From assembly GCF_048060115.1 (NCBI RefSeq), contig NZ_JBHMIM010000010.1, positions 62,001-126,000 on the forward strand: a stretch of 64,000 nt of DNA. Direction: 5' to 3'. Under the pieces are notes generated by a model. That model was not told the DNA's origin, made no database searches, and was given only the letters and a program-made list of their open reading frames with translations. A program made the translations under genes and the position numbers. The DNA is from Micromonospora_E sp048060115. Its GTDB lineage: Bacteria; Actinomycetota; Actinomycetes; Mycobacteriales; Micromonosporaceae. Each line of letters opens with the position of its first letter. Position 1 is the stretch's first letter. This document shows, piece by piece, positions 6,841-14,745 of this stretch.

Positions 6841-7979
6841 TGTCGGGCAGTCCACTCGAAGGCGTTCCAGGGTTGGTGATCCGCCGCGACAGGCAACTAC
6901 ACCAGACCGGGCCCCGACCGCCTGTCGAGGACCTCGACAGCTTGCCCTTCCCTTACCGTGCCCACACTGGCGACACGCCGCCAGTAGGCCACGTCGCGAT
7001 GTCCACCAGCCGGGGATGTGCCGCCCACTGCAGCTTCTGCCAGTCGGGAAACTATGGCAACCGCTACCATTCGCTGCCACGGTGGCGACACCGATCTGCC
7101 GAGAATATAGTCCGCGAGCTGGTTCAACTGAATAATATGGGCATCACTGCGGTCAGCATCGTCGATGACGACTTTCTCGGCGGAGACGGGCGCGGGGTAG
7201 ATCGGGCCCGGATCTTCATTGCGTTACTCCGAGCATCCCGGCTGGATATTCGATTCTCCATCGAATGCCGGGTGGACGAACTCGACGAGGAGTTGCTGAC
7301 AGACCTACGCCAGGTAGGACTACGACATGTGCTGATCGGCGTCGAGGCAGCGAACGACTCCGATATCCGCTTGTTTGCCAAACGTACCACAAATAGTCAG
7401 GTCAGACACGCCGTCGCCCTGCTCCGTGAACTACGTATCGACTTCTCCGTCGGATTCATCATGTTCCATCCGCTCAGCACCGTCAGTGGACTCGAGCAGA
7501 ATCTGAACTTTCTGCACGATCTACGGATCGGCACATACAGCAGGGTGACGAACCGACTAGAGCTGCACCCTGGCGCACCCTTGACCAACCACTACCGTCG
7601 CCATGGAATCGTTTTCTACGAGGAAAACTACCGCTTTTACTATCAGTTCTCCGATCCGCAGGTCGCGACTGCATACGCCATGTTTCGCGAGCTTCTCCGA
7701 CCCTTCGTGACAGCCGAAACCGCAGGCTACCAGGCCCGTTTCACCGCAGCGACCGCGTTCGACCCCGCAGACGAGAAGATGGTCGAGCGGCAACTTGGGA
7801 GACTTTCAGAAAGGACCTCTACGGCACTGGTGGAGGCCGCAATTGAATGCCTACAACACGCCGTGTCCGTTGGCGCCGACATGGCATCCAGCAATCTCAG
7901 ACATCAGATCGAGCGGACTGCGACGGGACTCACGGACTCCTGTCGACAATTTCTACCCAGGATCACGAAAGGAGGGTGA
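6840..7979 (+). CDS. Radical SAM enzyme of the B12-binding class (catalytic part)
   Basis: A 379-residue protein. STSRGCAAHCSFC near residue 55 gives the CxxxCxxC cluster motif that binds [4Fe-4S] and S-adenosylmethionine. SIVDDDFLGG, SIECRVDELD, VLIGVEAAND and SVGFIMFHP follow in the order expected for the radical SAM barrel of B12-class enzymes. The N-terminus (GVPGLVIRRD ... DLDSLPFPYR) is the linker normally found after the B12 domain, so most of that domain is absent or encoded by the upstream fragment. The gene ends in an AGGAGGG that serves the 15-codon peptide gene 2 nt later, so peptide and enzyme are tightly coupled. Likely a peptide-modifying enzyme. Codon use is less GC-biased than in the neighbours, suggesting transfer. 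Confidence 0.75.
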   Translation: MSGSPLEGVPGLVIRRDRQLHQTGPRPPVEDLDSLPFPYRAHTGDTPPVGHVAMSTSRGCAAHCSFCQSGNYGNRYHSLPRWRHRSAENIVRELVQLNNMGITAVSIVDDDFLGGDGRGVDRARIFIALLRASRLDIRFSIECRVDELDEELLTDLRQVGLRHVLIGVEAANDSDIRLFAKRTTNSQVRHAVALLRELRIDFSVGFIMFHPLSTVSGLEQNLNFLHDLRIGTYSRVTNRLELHPGAPLTNHYRRHGIVFYEENYRFYYQFSDPQVATAYAMFRELLRPFVTAETAGYQARFTAATAFDPADEKMVERQLGRLSERTSTALVEAAIECLQHAVSVGADMASSNLRHQIERTATGLTDSCRQFLPRITKGG

Positions 7980-7981
7980 CG

Positions 7982-8029
7982 ATGCGTTATGACGGTGGCT
8001 GGATAAGTGGCAACAGTGGCGGCGGATGA
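7982..8029 (+). CDS. 15-residue peptide gene, candidate modified-peptide precursor
   Basis: The coding sequence is MRYDGGWISGNSGGG followed by TGA. It starts 2 nt after the radical SAM stop and has an ideal ribosome binding site (AGGAGGG, 5-nt spacing), far stronger than those of its neighbours. The composition (aromatic residues and many Gly) resembles radical-SAM-modified core peptides, but it is very short and has no obvious leader. After the TGA the frame stays open for 17 more codons (GSYAGFADQHDSQPDPA) to a TAG at 8081, so readthrough or recoding would give a 33-residue product. It could alternatively be a translational coupler. Confidence 0.55.
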   Translation: MRYDGGWISGNSGGG

Positions 8030-8121
8030 GGCAGCTACGCAGGATTCGCGGACCAGCACGATAGCCAACCGGATCCCGCGTAGGAAAGCATCAATTTACC
8101 CCAACTAGGAGAAAGTATAGC

Positions 8122-9309
8122 GTGTCGGCACAGATCACAGACTACCTTTACTACGGGGCCTACCTGTCAGGTCTATCAACTGCCAACCTGGAGCGGACAA
8201 TGTCCGCGATGCAGCGGCTCCTGCGGGACATCGTGCCGACGTCGACAGACCAGGTCGTCACCGGAATCCAGCTAGTTACTGCGGAGTTGCGCGGCGAAGT
8301 TGAGCTCGTCGACGAGACGTCGGCCGCGTGGTGTCTCCTGGCAGAGGACATGGACAAAATCGCGGCCGTCCTCGACGGTCAGCGGTCGGAGCTGGCACCG
8401 GCGCAGGCCGGCATCGAGGCTGCGGCACCGGCCATAGCTGAACAGTTGGGCCAGATCGGCCTCGACGTCGAGTCGGCACCGCCGAAGATCGTGGACCGCT
8501 TCCCCGTCCCGTTCGACTCCTTCGAATGGTCCGCCTTCGCCCCTGACGCGGAGGACGAGGAGCGGTTTGGCATCGCCCGCGGTGTGTGGTTCCGCCAGGA
8601 CCGGCTTCGGCCGCTGTACAGCGAAGCACTCTATGCCCACGAGGTCGTCCATACGGTGACTGGCACAGTGGATCCGCACATCTACGCGATGGGGCTTGAG
8701 GAAGGTATCGCAGAGGTGATCGGCACCTGCTACGCCGGTTCGGCGGTGATCGGGGCAGACGCGGTCCTCAACATCCTTCTCCATGGCCGGCACGGAGCGG
8801 ATCGGCCACGCGTCTGGGCGGCGTACCGCGAGCACACCCGGCAGGCGTTCCTGCTGTACCGCGAATTCGGCCTGCTAGGGCTGGCCGAGTTGGTGCGGCG
8901 GGGTCGGGCTGCGATCCATGCGGCCGAGGCGACGATCCAGGCTGGCGGATACCGTGAACTCGACCTGCCCCGAGACGGGTTCGACGACGACACCACCCGC
9001 GTCCTGGAGATCTTCACCTGCGGGTTCATGCCGGCTCATGTCTTCACCCCGTTCGAGTGCCACCTGCTGCGACACGTCAGGCAAGGCAGCACTTTCGACG
9101 AGGTCTGCCGTACCGCTCAGGTGCCGCCACCGGCCGGCAACCCTGTACTGCGACGACTCGGGGCCGAGTCTGCGTTGTTCGTCGCTGACGACGACCGGAT
9201 CGCGTACTCGAATGTGGAGCGTTATCTGCGAATCGGGCAACAGACCGGCAGACCGGTCCTACGTTATCTGCCGCCGGCAGACCTCCCGTCTACGTGGGCC
9301 CTCGGATGA
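8122..9309 (+). CDS. HExxH metallopeptidase-like protein of the radical SAM cassette
   Basis: A 395-residue protein without signal peptide. HEVVH at about residue 174, inside YAHEVVHTVTG, and the downstream GLEEGIAEVIG suggest a gluzincin-type zinc site (HExxH plus a distal Glu). GTG at 8122 has AGGAGA about 9 nt upstream. The rest is not recognised; the C-terminus (from about residue 300) looks like a small all-helical or wHTH-like module (STFDEVCRTAQVPPPAGNPVLRRLGAESALF). It lies 92 nt after the peptide gene and overlaps the membrane protein start by ATGA. Trimming or degrading the peptide is a reasonable but untested role. Confidence 0.6.
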   Translation: MSAQITDYLYYGAYLSGLSTANLERTMSAMQRLLRDIVPTSTDQVVTGIQLVTAELRGEVELVDETSAAWCLLAEDMDKIAAVLDGQRSELAPAQAGIEAAAPAIAEQLGQIGLDVESAPPKIVDRFPVPFDSFEWSAFAPDAEDEERFGIARGVWFRQDRLRPLYSEALYAHEVVHTVTGTVDPHIYAMGLEEGIAEVIGTCYAGSAVIGADAVLNILLHGRHGADRPRVWAAYREHTRQAFLLYREFGLLGLAELVRRGRAAIHAAEATIQAGGYRELDLPRDGFDDDTTRVLEIFTCGFMPAHVFTPFECHLLRHVRQGSTFDEVCRTAQVPPPAGNPVLRRLGAESALFVADDDRIAYSNVERYLRIGQQTGRPVLRYLPPADLPSTWALG

Positions 9310-10499
9310 CCGATCGGATCCGTGGTGGGCGTGACGCTCCGAGGCGACCGGGCCGGTCGTTGGCCGCGACGTTGGCGGACCTCTACCGCAGCCGAGGTAT
9401 GTTGCTCGGGTTGCTCGCCATCACGCTGGGAATCATCCTGATCCTGGTGTCCCCGGCCCCTGGGCCGTCGATCACCACCGACGCGGCCGGCGGTATCACC
9501 GTCACCAACCCGACCGGACTGCTGGCCCGGTTGCGGCTCTACGACATCGGCGTGGCTCTGTTCCAGACCGGGCTGGTGATCACCGTGTTCCAGGTGCTGC
9601 TCAACCAGATCGCCGAAGACCGATTTGTGGAGCAGGTCCGTTGGACGATGCGGGAACATGAGGGCTCGGTTCGCAGCGCCGTCGCCGCCTCGCTGGCGGC
9701 CAGCCAGAGCCTGGACGGACTGAATCTGGCCCCGGCCGAGCTCGACCGCGTGATCGAGAATGCGGCGCGGCTGCGTACTGGAAGCCCGGAACTCGGCGCG
9801 GTGATCGCCCGCAAGCTACGGACCGGGGTGTTCGAGTCTCGAGAGCTGTGGCGCAACCTGGTGGTCCGGGCAGAGATCTACCGGGTCGACTCGGCCACCT
9901 CGAGTGGGCGCAAGTTCGACTACTACGACGTCTACTTCCAGTTCGGATATCACACGACAAACGTCAGCCGGACCAGGTTCGCCTTCAAGGTGGCACGCTG
10001 GCAGGACGAGTACGACCGGTTCCTGCGCGCCGAAGAGATGGGCGCGGTGTGGCGGTTGCCGTCGACCGGCGAGTTCGACGACGACTGGTCTGCGGGATTC
10101 GAGCTGCTGGCAGTCAACTTCGGCGGGCAGTCGGTGGAGTTCCAGCGCAACGACGCGGAGCGCGAGTACGTGGCGCACGCCCCGGTCGACGACTTCGCCG
10201 ACCGGTCCGACGTTTTCGTGCAGTACTCCTTCAACGCGAAAGTTCTCGCGGACGGCAACCTACTCAGCTTCGAGGTGCCGAAGCCGACGTTCGCGGCAAC
10301 CTACTCGGTGAGCGTGGCGGTGGACGACGTCGAGCGGGTCCGCGCGCTCGACTTCTTCGGCTCGACCCGGCCGGCCTCGGTCGAGTACGCCCCGAGCCTG
10401 CAGACGACCCGCTTCGTCGGGGTCTCCGTCGACGACTGGATCCTGCCGAAGGCCGGCATGGTGGTGGTCTGGAAACGCCGCCCGGAATCTCACCGGTGA
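9306..10499 (+). CDS. Two-helix membrane protein of unknown function, coupled to the peptidase
   Basis: A 397-residue product. ATG at 9306 overlaps the peptidase stop (ATGA). After a basic N-terminus there are two hydrophobic helices (about residues 32-50, LLGLLAITLGIILILV, and 76-98, DIGVALFQTGLVITVFQVLL), then a helical cytoplasmic stretch and a C-terminal beta-rich domain (FDYYDVYFQFGYHT, VSVAVDDVERVRAL, WILPKAGMVVVWK). I recognise no family. Its tail overlaps the convergent PLP enzyme by 10 bp. Context suggests a transport, anchoring or immunity role for the peptide cassette. Confidence 0.6.
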   Translation: MTDRIRGGRDAPRRPGRSLAATLADLYRSRGMLLGLLAITLGIILILVSPAPGPSITTDAAGGITVTNPTGLLARLRLYDIGVALFQTGLVITVFQVLLNQIAEDRFVEQVRWTMREHEGSVRSAVAASLAASQSLDGLNLAPAELDRVIENAARLRTGSPELGAVIARKLRTGVFESRELWRNLVVRAEIYRVDSATSSGRKFDYYDVYFQFGYHTTNVSRTRFAFKVARWQDEYDRFLRAEEMGAVWRLPSTGEFDDDWSAGFELLAVNFGGQSVEFQRNDAEREYVAHAPVDDFADRSDVFVQYSFNAKVLADGNLLSFEVPKPTFAATYSVSVAVDDVERVRALDFFGSTRPASVEYAPSLQTTRFVGVSVDDWILPKAGMVVVWKRRPESHR

Positions 10500-11452
10500 A
10501 CCCAACGGTGATAAGCGTCCAGGTCCACGTTGCCGCCGCAGATGACCGTCACGACGTGACGACCGACGAAACGGTCCCGGTCTTCCAGGACAGCGGCGAC
10601 GCCGAGGGCGGCGGAGGGCTCGACGACCAGGCCCGTGTGCTCCAGGAGCAGCCGCATGCCCGCGATGATCGACGCCTCCTGGACGAGAACGGCGTCGTCC
10701 GCCACCACCAGCAGATCGCCCAGCACCGCGGCGATGGGGTGCCGGCCGGCGACCCCGTCGGCGATGGTGTCGGCCGATTCGGTGCTGACGACCCGGCGCT
10801 CATGCCAGGAGCGAGTCATCGCCGGTGCACCCACCGGCTGTACGCAGATCGCCTCGACGCCGGGTGCCAGGGTCTTCAGGACGTGTCCGATGCCGGTCGC
10901 CATCGCGCCACCGCCCAGGGCGAGCAGCACAGCGTCGAAGTCGGCGCCGGCACCCGCCAGCTCAAGGCCGATCGTCGCGGCACCCTCGCAGGTCTCGATG
11001 TCGAGACTGTCCTCGACCAGTCGAACACCGCGCGATCGCGCGATCGCGGCAGCTCGCTCACGGGCCATCTCGAAGTCGCCGTCGACCAGGTCGAGCTCGG
11101 CACCGAGCGCGCGGATCCGTTCGAGCTTGGCGGCAGGCGCCTGCCGTGCTGCCACCACGGTCACGTCGAGGCCACGGCTGCGGCCGGACCAGGCGAGCGC
11201 CTGGCCGAGGTTGCCGGCGCTGGCACACACCACAGCGGTGTGGCCCTGCCCGGTCAGCAGGCTCGCGACGAGCTCGGTGCCCCGGGCCTTGAAGCTGCGG
11301 ACCGGGTTCGCCGTCTCCAGTTTGATGCTCACCGTGCAGCCGAGCTCGCGTCCCAGCGCATCGCACCGGTACAGCGGAGTGTCCCGGAACATGGGGTCGA
11401 TCACGTCGCGGGCCGCACGGATCCGGTCAATATCGAGGCGGGTCCTGGGCAC
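10490..11452 (-). CDS. PLP-dependent threonine/serine dehydratase-like enzyme
   Basis: A 320-residue fold-type II PLP enzyme. The Schiff-base Lys is in NPVRSFKARGTE (about residue 50), a SAGNLGQALAW phosphate/substrate loop follows, and the Gly-rich LLALGGGAMATG loop binds the cofactor phosphate. The C-terminal VICGGNVD is typical of serine/threonine ammonia-lyases. GTG at 11452 is used; a much longer frame upstream lies over the promoter of the divergent gene and does not look like protein. Likely reaction: deamination of a hydroxyl amino acid to a 2-oxo acid. The exact substrate (threonine, serine or a related compound) cannot be told. Confidence 0.75.
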   Translation of the reverse strand: MPRTRLDIDRIRAARDVIDPMFRDTPLYRCDALGRELGCTVSIKLETANPVRSFKARGTELVASLLTGQGHTAVVCASAGNLGQALAWSGRSRGLDVTVVAARQAPAAKLERIRALGAELDLVDGDFEMARERAAAIARSRGVRLVEDSLDIETCEGAATIGLELAGAGADFDAVLLALGGGAMATGIGHVLKTLAPGVEAICVQPVGAPAMTRSWHERRVVSTESADTIADGVAGRHPIAAVLGDLLVVADDAVLVQEASIIAGMRLLLEHTGLVVEPSAALGVAAVLEDRDRFVGRHVVTVICGGNVDLDAYHRWVHR

Positions 11453-11624
11453 ACTGGCACCGTACCCCCCCGGAAGTGCCGCCTCGGCCAGCGCATCCGT
11501 GGCTGCGGCGGTCGCGCCGATAGCAGTCGCCCCGGGCACCGCGATACAGATAGACGACAGACAATTTACAAATGGGCACCCGAACCGTATCGTCAGCGCA
11601 TCGGACGGCAGCACGGGGGACTTG

Positions 11625-13238
11625 ATGCCTGACAAGATCGACTTCAGCATGCCACGGACCAGCCTGGCGGACAGCCACGTACTCACGGCGCAGCGATGGG
11701 CCAACGCCACCTACGCCGGCGTGCCGGGATACATCAGGTGCCCGGAGGACGGCTACACCGGCTGGCCCACCGTGCTCTCACTGACCCAGGGACTGCAGTA
11801 CGAACTCGGCATCTCCCCCACGGTCCAGAACTTCGGTCCCGGCACCTTCAACGCCGTCAGGACGCGCAACAGGCTGCCCGCCGAAGAGACCAACACCAAC
11901 CTGGTGCGCATCTACAACGCCGCGCTGTGGTGCAAGGGCTACTGGGCCACGACCAACCAGGCGATCTGGAGCAGCGACTCGGAGACCGCGTTCGGCCAGC
12001 TCTACGCCGACGCCGGTCTGTCGTACTCCAACCTCCAGTCGCGCCGGACGATGTGGCCGCACATAGCCAGGGCGATGCTACGGATGGACCAGTTCCGCCT
12101 GGTGCCGCAGGGTGACGCCACCATCAGGCGCATCCAGCAGCGGCTGAACTCCCGGTACGTGGCCGGCGTCGGCATCCCGGCGATGATCCTGGTGCCGTGC
12201 GACGGGATCTACTCCCGGGACGTCCAGCAGGGCTTCATGATGGCCGTCCAGTACGAGATCGGCCTCCCGCTGAGCGGGATCAACGGCAACTTCGGGCCCG
12301 GCACCCAGGCCGCGTTGCGCAGCGTGGGCTCCGGTCGCCTCACCGGCGACCTGCGTTACCTGTTCCGTTCGGCGTGCTACTTCAACTCACCCACCATGCT
12401 GCCGGGCAACCCGCAGGTGCCACTGGACTACCGGCCGCAAGACATCGACACCGACACCGAGACGGCGACCCACCTGGAGTGGTTGCGGGCCTTCCAGCGG
12501 TTCTCGCAACTGCCGGTGACGGCCACCAACGACTACGCCACCTGGGCCCAGGCGCTTGTCTCCTGCGGTGATGTGGACCGGCCGGCCACCGGCTGCGACT
12601 GCATCACCGAGATCACCGCGGCGCGCGGCGCACAACTGATGGCCGCCGGCTACCGGATCGTCGGTCGCTACCTCGACGAGCACCTGCCGCCGACGGACCC
12701 GTACTTCCTGGGCAAGGCGCTCAAGCCCGGCGAGCCGCAGACCATTCTGGACGCCGGCCTGCGGTTCTTCCCGATCTTCCAGTACAACGGCACCGAGCTG
12801 GCCAACTTCACCTACACCAAGGGGTACGATCAGGGCCGCATCGCCCATCTCAAGGCAGTCGAGCACCGTATCCCTGCCGGCACCTGCATCTACTTCGCGG
12901 TCGACTTCGACGCGCTGGATATCGACATCGACAGCGGCGTCAAGCCGTACTTCCGGGGGGTGCAGGCCGCGCTCGCCGACCTCGGCGGCCGGTACCAGTT
13001 CGGCGTCTACGGCTCGCGCAACGTGTGCATCCGCGTGTCACGCGAGGTCGGCGCCCGATGGTCGATGGTCTCCGGCATGTCCTGGGGCTACTCCGGCAAT
13101 CTCGGCTTCCCGTTGCCGGAGAACTGGTCGTTCAACCAGATCCGGGAGTACGCGTTCCAGCCGGGCTGGGGTCTGGACCACAACGTCTGGCGCGACGGAG
13201 CCGACCCCGGCGTCTCCGCCCTCGTACCCGGTCTGTGA
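11625..13238 (+). CDS. DUF1906 glycoside-hydrolase-like protein with peptidoglycan-binding-like N-terminus
   Basis: A 537-residue protein. ATG at 11625 follows GGGGGA with 4-nt spacing. Residues about 20-300 contain two repeats resembling peptidoglycan-binding modules (LTQGLQYELGI..VQNFGPGTFNAV and VQYEIGLPLSGINGNFGPGTQAAL). Residues about 325-537 match the Rv2525c-like DUF1906 fold: AGYRIVGRYLD, IYFAVDFDA, VYGSRNVC and SWGYSGNLG, ending in GLDHNVWRDGADPGVSAL. No classical signal peptide is present at the start. Probably acts on, or binds, cell-wall glycan. The next gene (M15-like) follows after 18 nt, so the two are an operon for envelope work. Confidence 0.75.
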   Translation: MPDKIDFSMPRTSLADSHVLTAQRWANATYAGVPGYIRCPEDGYTGWPTVLSLTQGLQYELGISPTVQNFGPGTFNAVRTRNRLPAEETNTNLVRIYNAALWCKGYWATTNQAIWSSDSETAFGQLYADAGLSYSNLQSRRTMWPHIARAMLRMDQFRLVPQGDATIRRIQQRLNSRYVAGVGIPAMILVPCDGIYSRDVQQGFMMAVQYEIGLPLSGINGNFGPGTQAALRSVGSGRLTGDLRYLFRSACYFNSPTMLPGNPQVPLDYRPQDIDTDTETATHLEWLRAFQRFSQLPVTATNDYATWAQALVSCGDVDRPATGCDCITEITAARGAQLMAAGYRIVGRYLDEHLPPTDPYFLGKALKPGEPQTILDAGLRFFPIFQYNGTELANFTYTKGYDQGRIAHLKAVEHRIPAGTCIYFAVDFDALDIDIDSGVKPYFRGVQAALADLGGRYQFGVYGSRNVCIRVSREVGARWSMVSGMSWGYSGNLGFPLPENWSFNQIREYAFQPGWGLDHNVWRDGADPGVSALVPGL

Positions 13239-13256
13239 GCGAGTGAGGAACCCGAG

Positions 13257-13847
13257 ATGATCACCAGACGTAGCCTGCTCGGCGGCGCTGCCAGCGTCGG
13301 GGTACTCACCCTGACCCCGTGCGACCCTGCCCGCGCGGCCGATCGGGGCTGGACCCGCGGCGTCTCCGCCAACGGTTGGCGGATCGACCCGGCCGCCGTC
13401 GCCACCCACCGGGTCGAGGGCTCCGCCGCCTCGGTGGCGCTGCGCAGCGGCCCCGCCGCAGCGGTGCTGCTGCATGTCGCCCGCCGCTGGCACTACGAGA
13501 TCGCGCCGGTCGACACCGGCGAAGGCGGCGGCATCGCCGGTCACCGCACCGACCGGGCCACCGTACGGGCCGACTTCGAGTCCAACTATCTCTCCGGCAC
13601 CGCCGTCGCGCTGCACCCGACCGCGTACCCGCTGGGCGGCAGCGAACCGCTGTGGCCACACCAGGAGGCCGTCGTGCGGGAGATCCTCGTCGACTGCGCC
13701 GGCACCGTGGTCTGGGGCGGTGACCTGAATCCGGTCATGGTCTCGCACTTCCACCTCGTCGCCCGCCCCGGTGGCCGGGCCCTGACCCGCGTCGCCGCCC
13801 GGCTGAGCCCCGGCACCCACGCCCACGCGGTCGCCGCCCTGCGCTGA
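13257..13847 (+). CDS. Tat-exported M15 peptidase-like protein, zinc ligands apparently lost
   Basis: A 196-residue protein with a twin-arginine-type signal (TRRSLLGGAASVG, cleavage near ARAAD). The body resembles M15 D,D-carboxypeptidases: DFESNYLSGTAVALHP, EAVVREILVDCAGTVVWGGDL and VSHFHL. In active enzymes the first motif is S-x-H-x-x-S/G-G-x-A-x-D; here His is Tyr and Asp is Ala, so two of three zinc ligands are gone while the last His is kept. It is therefore probably a cell-wall-binding pseudo-enzyme. Co-transcribed with the DUF1906 gene and followed by a 31-bp inverted repeat. Confidence 0.7.
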   Translation: MITRRSLLGGAASVGVLTLTPCDPARAADRGWTRGVSANGWRIDPAAVATHRVEGSAASVALRSGPAAAVLLHVARRWHYEIAPVDTGEGGGIAGHRTDRATVRADFESNYLSGTAVALHPTAYPLGGSEPLWPHQEAVVREILVDCAGTVVWGGDLNPVMVSHFHLVARPGGRALTRVAARLSPGTHAHAVAALR

Positions 13848-13873
13848 CCGACCCCGACGCGGCGTCAAACACC

Positions 13874-13942
13874 CAAGATCAATGTGAGCGTCAGAGACCC
13901 TAAACCTCTGTTTTAGGGTCTCTGACGCTCACATTGATCTTG
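13874..13942. repeat. Perfect 31-bp inverted repeat with 7-nt loop
   Basis: Positions 13874-13904 are exactly complementary to 13912-13942, with loop CCTCTGT. It lies 26 nt after the M15-like gene and could end transcription from both sides. The outer arms are unlike the local GC-rich sequence and resemble dispersed intergenic hairpins of Micromonosporaceae, so it may be a mobile palindromic repeat serving as terminator. Confidence 0.85.
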
Positions 13943-14005
13943 TCTCTGGCGCCGGGCCGGGCCAGCCTCGGTCGGGGTCGGTGTTGATTCCGCTACGGTT
14001 GGCCG

Positions 14006-14389
14006 ATGCGGCAACTTGACGATGAGACGGTCCTGGCGGTTGGCCGGCTGACGTTGGCCGCGACCGAGTTGGAGTATCTCCTCGCCTGGGTCGGCGCTGA
14101 TCAAGCAGGCGGCGATCCCACCGCGGTCTTCGCCAAGGCGGGCGAGCCGTTGCGGGCCGCACGCGGGTCGGTCCAGTTCGCCGCCGCCGACCATCGTGAC
14201 GAGTTCGTCGCATTAGTTGAGGCAGCCGGGGCATACCTGTTGCAGGGCCAGGCGGCCGTGCGCGCGATGTGGTTCGACAATGGCCGGGTCGACGCGGCGA
14301 CCTTCGACGAGATCTCCGGACTCCTGCTGCGATGCCGGGACCGGTTGCAGACGCTCCTCAGCGAGTCGCAGCACGCGCCGACCACTTGA
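14006..14389 (+). CDS. Small helical protein of unknown function
   Basis: 127 residues with normal high-GC codon bias and alternating helices (LAVGRLTLAATELEYLLAWV, EFVALVEAAGAYLLQGQAAV, ISGLLLRCRDRLQTLL). No signal or membrane segment. No convincing ribosome binding site precedes the ATG. It sits between the inverted repeat and an Hsp70 remnant on the other strand, a region with signs of decay, and I recognise no family. Confidence 0.5.
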   Translation: MRQLDDETVLAVGRLTLAATELEYLLAWVGADQAGGDPTAVFAKAGEPLRAARGSVQFAAADHRDEFVALVEAAGAYLLQGQAAVRAMWFDNGRVDAATFDEISGLLLRCRDRLQTLLSESQHAPTT

Positions 14390-14697
14390 CCTCCAACTCC
14401 CCGGCACCACAGCGCGCGGCCGACGGGCAGGCTGCCGGGCAGGTGACGACGGCTTCGGTCACCGGCGCGTCGGCGACCCCGGGCGGCCTCGAACGCGACC
14501 TGGCCGATGACCGCGCCGATCAGCCGCTGCACCGTGATCTCGTCCTGGCCGAGCAGCACGACGCCGTCGTCGACGCATCGCTTCGGGTACGGCTCGAAGC
14601 GCGACGGATGGGCCTGCGCCAGGTGCAGGGCGTCCCGGCCGACCGCGACGGTGTGTGAGGTGCCGAAGTCGATGCCGAGCCGGATCAACGCTGTCAC
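14390..14697 (-). pseudogene. Remnant of an Hsp70/DnaK-like protein
   Basis: The frame from 14697 encodes LIRLGIDFGTSHTVAV, the first phosphate-binding motif of the Hsp70/actin ATPase fold. It then jumps to GRDALHLAQAHPSRFEPYPK and GVVLLGQDEITVQRLIGAV, so about 25 residues are missing. After VAFEAARG the homology continues in another frame (VADAPVTEAVVTCPA), showing a frameshift, and then it stops. Intact homologues are several hundred residues long. A clear 5' fragment of a dead gene. Confidence 0.7.
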
Positions 14698-14745
14698 ACC
14701 AGCCGCTGTAGGGCGAGCGACACAGGCCGACCCGAGCGCATGGTG

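Noticed and set aside
10635..11624. N-terminal extension of the DUF1906 gene
   Set aside because: The upstream part overlaps the leftward PLP enzyme antisense and has Ser/Arg-rich shadow composition; ATG at 11625 has a ribosome binding site.
11453..11710. N-terminal extension of the PLP enzyme
   Set aside because: The added residues do not resemble the family start and would cover the promoter and start of the divergent gene.
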